Source: CANKHJ01 sp035556495
GTDB taxonomy: Bacteria; Pseudomonadota; Alphaproteobacteria; Rhizobiales; Xanthobacteraceae
Length of the DNA stretch: 21,695 nt
Assembly (NCBI GenBank): GCA_035556495.1
Contig: DATMEW010000082.1
Location: 1-21,695, forward strand
Reading direction: 5' to 3'
The notes under the pieces are model-generated. The model ran no database searches. It had not been told where the DNA came from and saw only the letters and a list, made by a program, of their open reading frames with translations. Of the stretch, positions 16,901-21,695 are shown piece by piece (positions within the stretch are counted from its first letter, which is position 1; every line of letters starts with the position of its first letter). The translations under genes were made by a program, and so were the position numbers.

Positions 16901-18340
16901 TCAGCCTTCGATGGAGGTCTTGAGCGGCCGCTCCGGCAGCAGCGTCAGGGCCACCAGCGCGACCAGCATCGAGGCGCCGGCGAGGAAAAACACGATTCCG
17001 AACACGGCGGCGCGTTCGGGCTCCGTCGTCGCGGCGCCGAGGCCGGCCGCCACGACGGCTCCGAAAATCGCGACGAAGATCGTGGCCGACAGCATCCGGA
17101 GAAAGTTCATCGCGCCCAGCACGGTGCCGAACTGGTGCGGCGGCACCGCATTCTGGACCGAAACGGTGGCGAGCGGCGCGACCGGCCCGAAGCCGAGGCC
17201 GATCAGGCACAGGACCACCTGAAACCCGAGGGGCGAGATGTCGCCGGCGCGCCAGGCCAGCACGAAGATGGCCGCCACCGCCAGCACGAGGCAGAGCACC
17301 GGCACCGTCTTGTAGCGGTTCATGCGGCCGATCACCCAGCCGCCGATGCCGGCCCCGATGTTGAGCGTCATCATGAAGGACACCAGGCTGAGGCCGGCCA
17401 TTGTCGGCGACAGGCCGATGGCCGTTTGCAGATACATCGGCATGAAGATGTTCAGGCCGATCACCGCCGCCCAGCCGAAGGTGTTGCAGGCGATGGCGGT
17501 GGCCACGACGCGGTCGGCCAGCGTGCGGAGCGGGATCAGCGGTTCCGGAGCGGTCAGCAGCCGCCATCCGAAGCCGGCGGCGAGCACCGCGGCCGCCGCC
17601 ACGAAGGCGAGAATCGGCGGCGAAGACCACGGATAGGCCACGCCGCCCATATTGATGGCCAGCATGAAGGATACCGTGGCCGCGACCACGAGGACCGCGC
17701 CGAGCGCGTCCAGCCGGTGGTATCGCTCCCGCCGCGGCATCCGCCGCAGGCAGATATGGGCCAGCACCATGGAGAGGATGCCGAGCGGGATGTTCATCCA
17801 GAAGATCGCGGACCAGTGCAGATGGTCCGCCACCGCCCCGCCCAGCGCCGGCCCCAGCGCGCCGGATGTCGTATAGACCGCCGCGAAATAGGCGTAATAT
17901 TTTCCGCGCTCCCGGGGCGAGGCGATGTCGCCCAGCACCACCATGCCCGTGGAGGTCAGGCCGCCGCCGCCGAGACCCTGCACCGCCCGCCCGAGAATCA
18001 GCACGAACAGGTTCGGCGCCATGGCGCAGATCAGCGAACCGAGCAGATGCAGCCCCAGCGCGACCAGCAGCGTGTTGCGGCGGCCATGGATGTCGCTGAA
18101 CTTGCCGTAGAGCGGCGTCGTCGCCGTCATCGCGATGAGATAGGCGGTGATGAGCCACGGCAGGTTGTGGAAGTCGCCGAATTCCGCGCCGATGGTCGGC
18201 AGCGCGCTGGCCAGAACGGTCTGGTCGAGCGAGCCCATGAAAACCGGCAGCATCACGCCCAGGATGATGAACATCGCCTGCCGGTGGGACAGGGCGTCCG
18301 GCGGCGGGAGTGAGGTGTTCTGTGGCGTGGCGGTATCCAT
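16901..18340 (-). CDS. MFS drug exporter, DHA2 (EmrB/QacA) family, 14 TM
   Basis: Proton-driven multidrug exporter (479 residues) in the inner membrane. Family marks are in order: FMGSLDQTVLASALPTIGAEF in TM1 (Asp39), WLITAYLIA in TM2, motif A GKFSDIHGRRN (79-89) in loop 2-3, GRAVQGLGGGGL (118-129), and motif C TSGALGPALGGAVAD (158-172) followed by WSAIFWMNIPLG, the antiporter signature of 14-helix members. A central pair of extra helices and C-terminal helices ending in LPERPLKTSIEG complete it. ATG 18340 is chosen because the upstream open frame to 18601 is basic and low-complexity. No membrane-fusion partner (EmrA-like) is adjacent. The substrate is unknown; a link to the lasso peptide 9 kb away is not supported. 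Confidence 0.9.
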   Translation of the reverse strand: MDTATPQNTSLPPPDALSHRQAMFIILGVMLPVFMGSLDQTVLASALPTIGAEFGDFHNLPWLITAYLIAMTATTPLYGKFSDIHGRRNTLLVALGLHLLGSLICAMAPNLFVLILGRAVQGLGGGGLTSTGMVVLGDIASPRERGKYYAYFAAVYTTSGALGPALGGAVADHLHWSAIFWMNIPLGILSMVLAHICLRRMPRRERYHRLDALGAVLVVAATVSFMLAINMGGVAYPWSSPPILAFVAAAAVLAAGFGWRLLTAPEPLIPLRTLADRVVATAIACNTFGWAAVIGLNIFMPMYLQTAIGLSPTMAGLSLVSFMMTLNIGAGIGGWVIGRMNRYKTVPVLCLVLAVAAIFVLAWRAGDISPLGFQVVLCLIGLGFGPVAPLATVSVQNAVPPHQFGTVLGAMNFLRMLSATIFVAIFGAVVAAGLGAATTEPERAAVFGIVFFLAGASMLVALVALTLLPERPLKTSIEG

Positions 18341-18706
18341 GGCTTTCACCGCCGCCGCGACGGGGTCGTTCGGCGGTGAGGCTTCCCCTGGGCCATGGCC
18401 TGCTGCTGTGACATCACCGTGCGCACATCCGGCATTGTCCGTATTTCCGGCATGTGACGCGCTATCCTCCCGGTTCCGGCCAACGCTACCGTGCTGTCGG
18501 CATCGTGGCCGCTGCGCCCACCGTGCGGGGCGCGTCGATAGGGGGGCTATAGAGCCTGCACTGCTGCGCCGGCGCAAGCGCATGGCGTGAATGCCGCCCA
18601 TGCGGTGGTGCGGTCAGTGGCTCGCATTCGCGCCTCCGCGCGCCTATGTGAGGGACGACGTTTGCGAAGCGTCCATCGTCGCGCCTTCAGCCGCCACAGG
18701 ATCGTC
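18341..18706. other. Divergent intergenic region between DHA2 transporter and M3 peptidase
   Basis: This 366-base gap lies between two divergent starts and must hold both promoters. Open frames run into it from both genes, but their translations are basic and repetitive and I see no family similarity. I see no confident promoter boxes, RNA gene or mobile element remnant in it. Confidence 0.6.
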
Positions 18707-20788
18707 ATGCCCGAGACATCTTCAGCCACCGCCGACAATCCGTTGCTGCGGGCCTGGGACGGGCCGTTCGGCATGCCGCCCTTTGCCAGCATTCGCCCGG
18801 ACCATTTCGAGCCGGCTTTCGCGCTCGCCTTCACGGACCATGAGGCGGAGATCGCGGCCATCGCCGGCCAGGCCGACCCGCCGACCTTCGACAATACCGT
18901 GGTGGCGCTGGAGCGCGCCGGCCGCCTGCTGTCGCGGGTGAGCGATGTGTTCTGGATGCTGGTGAGCGCCGATTCGAACGACGCGCTGCTGGCGATCGAG
19001 CGCGAGCTTTCGCCGCGTTCCGCCCGGCACTGGAACGCGATCATGACCAACGCCGCCCTGTTCGCGCGGCTCGACGAGTTGATGGTGCGCCGGGCCGAAC
19101 TCCGCCTGACGCCCGAGCAAGACCGCGTGCTGGAGCGCTACCACACCAGCTTCCGCCGCGCCGGCGCGGGTCTCGACGGGCAGGCCAAGGCAAGGCTGGC
19201 GGAGATCACTCAGAAACTCGCCAGCCTCGGCACCCGGTTCAGCCAGAACGTGCTCGCCGACGAGCAGAACTATGCGCTGGTGCTGAACGGCGAGGATGAT
19301 CTCGCCGGCCTGCCGGATTTCGTCCGCGCCGCCGCGCGTGCCGCCGCGCAGGAACGTGGCGTGGACGGTCATGTCATCATGCTGTCGCGCTCCAGCGTCG
19401 AGCCGTTCCTGCAATTCTCCTCCCGGCGCGACCTGCGCGAACAGATCTTCCGCGCCTGGACGGCGCGCGGCGAAGCCGGCGCGACGGACAACCGCGCCAT
19501 CATTGCCGCGACGGTCGCGCTGCGCGCCGAACGCGCGAAGCTGCTGGGCTATCCGAGCTTCGCGCATTACCGGCTCGACGACGCCATGGCCAAGGCGCCG
19601 GACGCCGTGCGCAAGCTGCTGGACACCGTGTGGGAACCGGCGCGCAGCCATGCGATGGCGGATCGCGACGCCTTGCAGGAGATCGTGCAGGCCGAGGGCG
19701 GCAACTTCGCCCTCGCGCCATGGGACTGGCGTTATTACGCCGAGAAGCTGCGCAAGAAAGTCTGCGATATCGACGAGGGCAGCATCAAGCCGTATCTGCA
19801 ACTCGACCGCATCATCGCGGCCGCTTTCGATACCGCGCATCGGCTGTTCGGCCTGAATTTCACGCCACGGCCGGAGGTGCAGGGCTGGCACCCGGAAGTC
19901 CGCGCATGGGAAGTAACCGACGCGCAGGGCCGGTTTCGCGGCCTGTTCATGGGCGATTATTTTGCCCGGTCCAACAAGCGCAGCGGCGCCTGGATGACGA
20001 CGCTGCGCGACCAGCAGAAGCTCGATGGCGAGGACGTGCGGCCGCTGGTCGCCAACATCATGAATTTCTCAAAGGCCGGGGCGGGAGAGCCGGAGCTCTT
20101 GAGCTACGACGACGCCCGCACGCTGTTCCACGAATTCGGCCACGGCCTGCACGCGCTGTTGTCGAATGTCACCTATCCGATGATCTCCGGCACCAGCGTC
20201 TCGACCGACTTCGTCGAACTGCCGTCCCAGCTCTACGAACACTGGTTCGAGCGGCCGGAGGTGCTGCGCCGCTTCGCCGTGCATTACAAAACCGGCGAGC
20301 CGATGCCGGAAGATCTGCTGCAACGGCTGCTGGCGGCGCGCAATTTCAACCAGGGCGCGGCCACGGTGGAATATGTCTCCTCGGCACTGGTCGATCTCGA
20401 CTTCCATCTGCTCGACAAGGCGGACGGGCTCGACGTGAATGCCTTCGAGGCGCAGTCCCTCGCGCGCATCGGCATGCCGCAGGAACTGGTCATGCGCCAC
20501 CGCCCGGCGCATTTCGCGCATATCTTCTCCGGCGGCGGCTATGCGGCGGCTTATTACAGCTACATGTGGTCGGAAGTGCTGGACTCGGACGCCTTCAACG
20601 CCTTCGAGGAAACCGGCGATATATTCGACCCGGCCACCGCGCGGCGGCTGCACGACAACATCTATTCGGCGGGCGGCTCGCGCGACCCCGATGCGCTCTA
20701 CACGGCCTATCGCGGCCGGCTGCCGAGCGCGGATGCGCTGCTGCGCAAGCGCGGCTTCGCGCCCCCGGAGATTTCGCCGGCCGCGTGA
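18707..20788 (+). CDS. M3 family zinc oligopeptidase (Dcp/oligopeptidase A type)
   Basis: Zinc metallopeptidase of 693 residues, the usual length for M3 enzymes, that degrades short peptides, probably in the cytosol since no signal peptide is seen. The active site is HEFGHGLH: His475, Glu476 (catalytic) and His479, with Glu504 in DFVELPSQLYEHW as third zinc ligand. The C-terminal block AHIFSGGGYAAAYYSYMWSEVLDSDAFNAF holds the substrate-binding His/Tyr residues of the family. The N-terminal part starts NPLLRAWDGPFGMPPFASIRPDHFEPAF, typical of peptidyl-dipeptidase Dcp and OpdA. ATG 18707 (AGGA 6-7 bases upstream) is where similarity starts; the open frame reaches back to 18587. It is not related to the S9-type lasso isopeptidases. 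Confidence 0.93.
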   Translation: MPETSSATADNPLLRAWDGPFGMPPFASIRPDHFEPAFALAFTDHEAEIAAIAGQADPPTFDNTVVALERAGRLLSRVSDVFWMLVSADSNDALLAIERELSPRSARHWNAIMTNAALFARLDELMVRRAELRLTPEQDRVLERYHTSFRRAGAGLDGQAKARLAEITQKLASLGTRFSQNVLADEQNYALVLNGEDDLAGLPDFVRAAARAAAQERGVDGHVIMLSRSSVEPFLQFSSRRDLREQIFRAWTARGEAGATDNRAIIAATVALRAERAKLLGYPSFAHYRLDDAMAKAPDAVRKLLDTVWEPARSHAMADRDALQEIVQAEGGNFALAPWDWRYYAEKLRKKVCDIDEGSIKPYLQLDRIIAAAFDTAHRLFGLNFTPRPEVQGWHPEVRAWEVTDAQGRFRGLFMGDYFARSNKRSGAWMTTLRDQQKLDGEDVRPLVANIMNFSKAGAGEPELLSYDDARTLFHEFGHGLHALLSNVTYPMISGTSVSTDFVELPSQLYEHWFERPEVLRRFAVHYKTGEPMPEDLLQRLLAARNFNQGAATVEYVSSALVDLDFHLLDKADGLDVNAFEAQSLARIGMPQELVMRHRPAHFAHIFSGGGYAAAYYSYMWSEVLDSDAFNAFEETGDIFDPATARRLHDNIYSAGGSRDPDALYTAYRGRLPSADALLRKRGFAPPEISPAA

Positions 20789-20842
20789 GCGTGGATCATG
20801 CGCTAGCGGCTTGCATGTGCGGCGTGGTCCTCGCACAGTGGT

Positions 20843-20863
20843 TCCATTCGTCTGAATGGATTT
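20843..20863 (+). terminator. Hairpin between M3 peptidase and gamma-glutamyltransferase
   Basis: A perfect 7-bp stem tccattc (20843-20849) and gaatgga (20854-20860) with a 4-base loop, followed by only three T. It lies 54 bases after the peptidase stop and 8 bases before the next start, so it may be a weak terminator or may influence translation of the downstream gene. Confidence 0.45.
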
Positions 20864-20868
20864 GCGCG

Positions 20869-21695
20869 ATGAATGTTCACACTGCCGGATTGCGCCGCGG
20901 CGTCGTTGCCGCCCCTCATCACGCCGCCGTCGCCGCCGGCCGCGAGATCCTCGCCGAAGGCGGCAACGCGCTGGAAGCGATGCTCGCAATGGCCGGTGTC
21001 ATTGCCGCGGTCTATCCGCATATGAACCATATCGGGGGGGATGGCTTCTGGCTGGTGCGCGAGCCCTCCGGCCGCGTGCGCGCCATCATGGCGGCAGGGC
21101 GCGCCGGCGCGAAGGCGACGCCGGCTTTCTATCGCGAGGCCGGGCATTACGAGGTGCCGCAGCGCGGCCCCCTCGCGGCGCTCACCGTGCCGGGCGCCAT
21201 CGCCGGCTGGATCGCGGCAGCCCGCGCGGCCGAAGCTCTGGGCGGCCGTCTGCCGCTCGACGTGCTGCTCGGTTCGGCGATCGGCCATGCCCGTGATGGC
21301 TTCAAAGTCGTGGACGCAATCGCGGAAGCTGCGGCCGGAGCCGACCTGAAAAGTGTGACCGGCTTTGCCGATACCTTCTTCATCGACGGCAAGCCGCCCG
21401 AGGAAGGCGCGACCCTGCGCCAGCCGAAACTGGCCGAGACGCTGGCTTATCTCGTCAACGCCGGCCTGCCGGACTTCTACAAGGGCGATGTCGGCCGCGA
21501 GATGGCGGCCGATCTGGAGCGGATCGGCAGTCCAGTCACCCGCGCGGATATCGAGCGCTGCGAGGCGACCATCGCCGAGCCGCTCTCCGTGAAGCTCGCA
21601 TGCGGCACGCTCTACAATACCGGCGCGCCGACGCAGGGGCTGGCCTCGCTGATGATCCTCGCGCTGTTCGAGCGGCTGAAGGTCAGGGAGGCCGA
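20869..21695 (+). CDS. Gamma-glutamyltransferase family protein, N-terminal part
   Basis: N-terminal nucleophile hydrolase of the gamma-glutamyltranspeptidase family, which cleaves or transfers gamma-glutamyl groups such as that of glutathione. The frame is open to the right edge (275 residues seen; the family is usually about 530-580), so the autocleavage Thr that divides large and small subunits is not in view. Seen are GVVAAPHHAAVAAGREILAEGGNALEAM (12-39), NHIGGDGFWLVREP (about 53-66), GPLAALTVPGAIAGW (about 106-120) and TLRQPKLAETLAYL, all family blocks of the large subunit. No clear signal peptide precedes them, so a periplasmic location is not supported by this start. The ribosome site before ATG 20869 is poor, perhaps because the hairpin at 20843-20860 is so close. 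Confidence 0.9.
   Translation, partial: MNVHTAGLRRGVVAAPHHAAVAAGREILAEGGNALEAMLAMAGVIAAVYPHMNHIGGDGFWLVREPSGRVRAIMAAGRAGAKATPAFYREAGHYEVPQRGPLAALTVPGAIAGWIAAARAAEALGGRLPLDVLLGSAIGHARDGFKVVDAIAEAAAGADLKSVTGFADTFFIDGKPPEEGATLRQPKLAETLAYLVNAGLPDFYKGDVGREMAADLERIGSPVTRADIERCEATIAEPLSVKLACGTLYNTGAPTQGLASLMILALFERLKVREA

Noticed and set aside
18707..20788. M3 peptidase as the isopeptidase of the lasso system
   Set aside because: Lasso isopeptidases belong to the S9 prolyl-oligopeptidase type; this is a zinc HEFGH enzyme 11 kb away.

Overview
The window is GC-rich, densely coded chromosomal DNA. It looks alphaproteobacterial: an ornithine decarboxylase and a homospermidine synthase lie together, the decarboxylase has a long structured leader of the kind known in that class (speF-type), and codon third positions are strongly G/C. 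I cannot name the genus.

The left edge (1-923, minus) is the N-terminal part of a class A penicillin-binding protein. From about 1.2 to 7.7 kb lies the most interesting region, a complete but scrambled lasso peptide cluster. It holds an ABC exporter D (3181-5040, +), a PqqD-like leader-binding protein B1 (5058-5330, +), a small transglutaminase-like leader protease B2 (5303-5683, minus, wedged antisense between B1 and C), an asparagine-synthetase-like lasso cyclase C (5711-7534, +), and a 37-residue precursor A (7598-7711, minus) that is too short for ordinary gene calling. A regulator with two LuxR-like helix-turn-helix segments (1188-2099, +) and a secreted protein of unknown function (2180-3037, minus) flank the exporter. 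Together these encode production, maturation and export of one small cationic lasso peptide. No isopeptidase or TonB receptor is present, which favours an exported, possibly antimicrobial product.

From 7.9 to 12.5 kb are housekeeping or accessory genes: a fumarylacetoacetate-hydrolase-family enzyme, a very large DUF2339 membrane protein and a SAM-dependent methyltransferase.

From 12.5 to 16.4 kb is a polyamine locus on the minus strand: ornithine decarboxylase (makes putrescine), a GNAT acetyltransferase, then homospermidine synthase (joins two putrescines). The decarboxylase is preceded by a multibranched RNA leader with a terminator and a mutually exclusive hairpin, which reads as a transcription-attenuation switch.

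From 16.4 kb to the right edge are a small two-helix membrane protein, a 14-TM-type DHA2 drug exporter (both minus), an M3-family zinc oligopeptidase (+) and the N-terminal half of a gamma-glutamyltransferase (+) that runs off the window.
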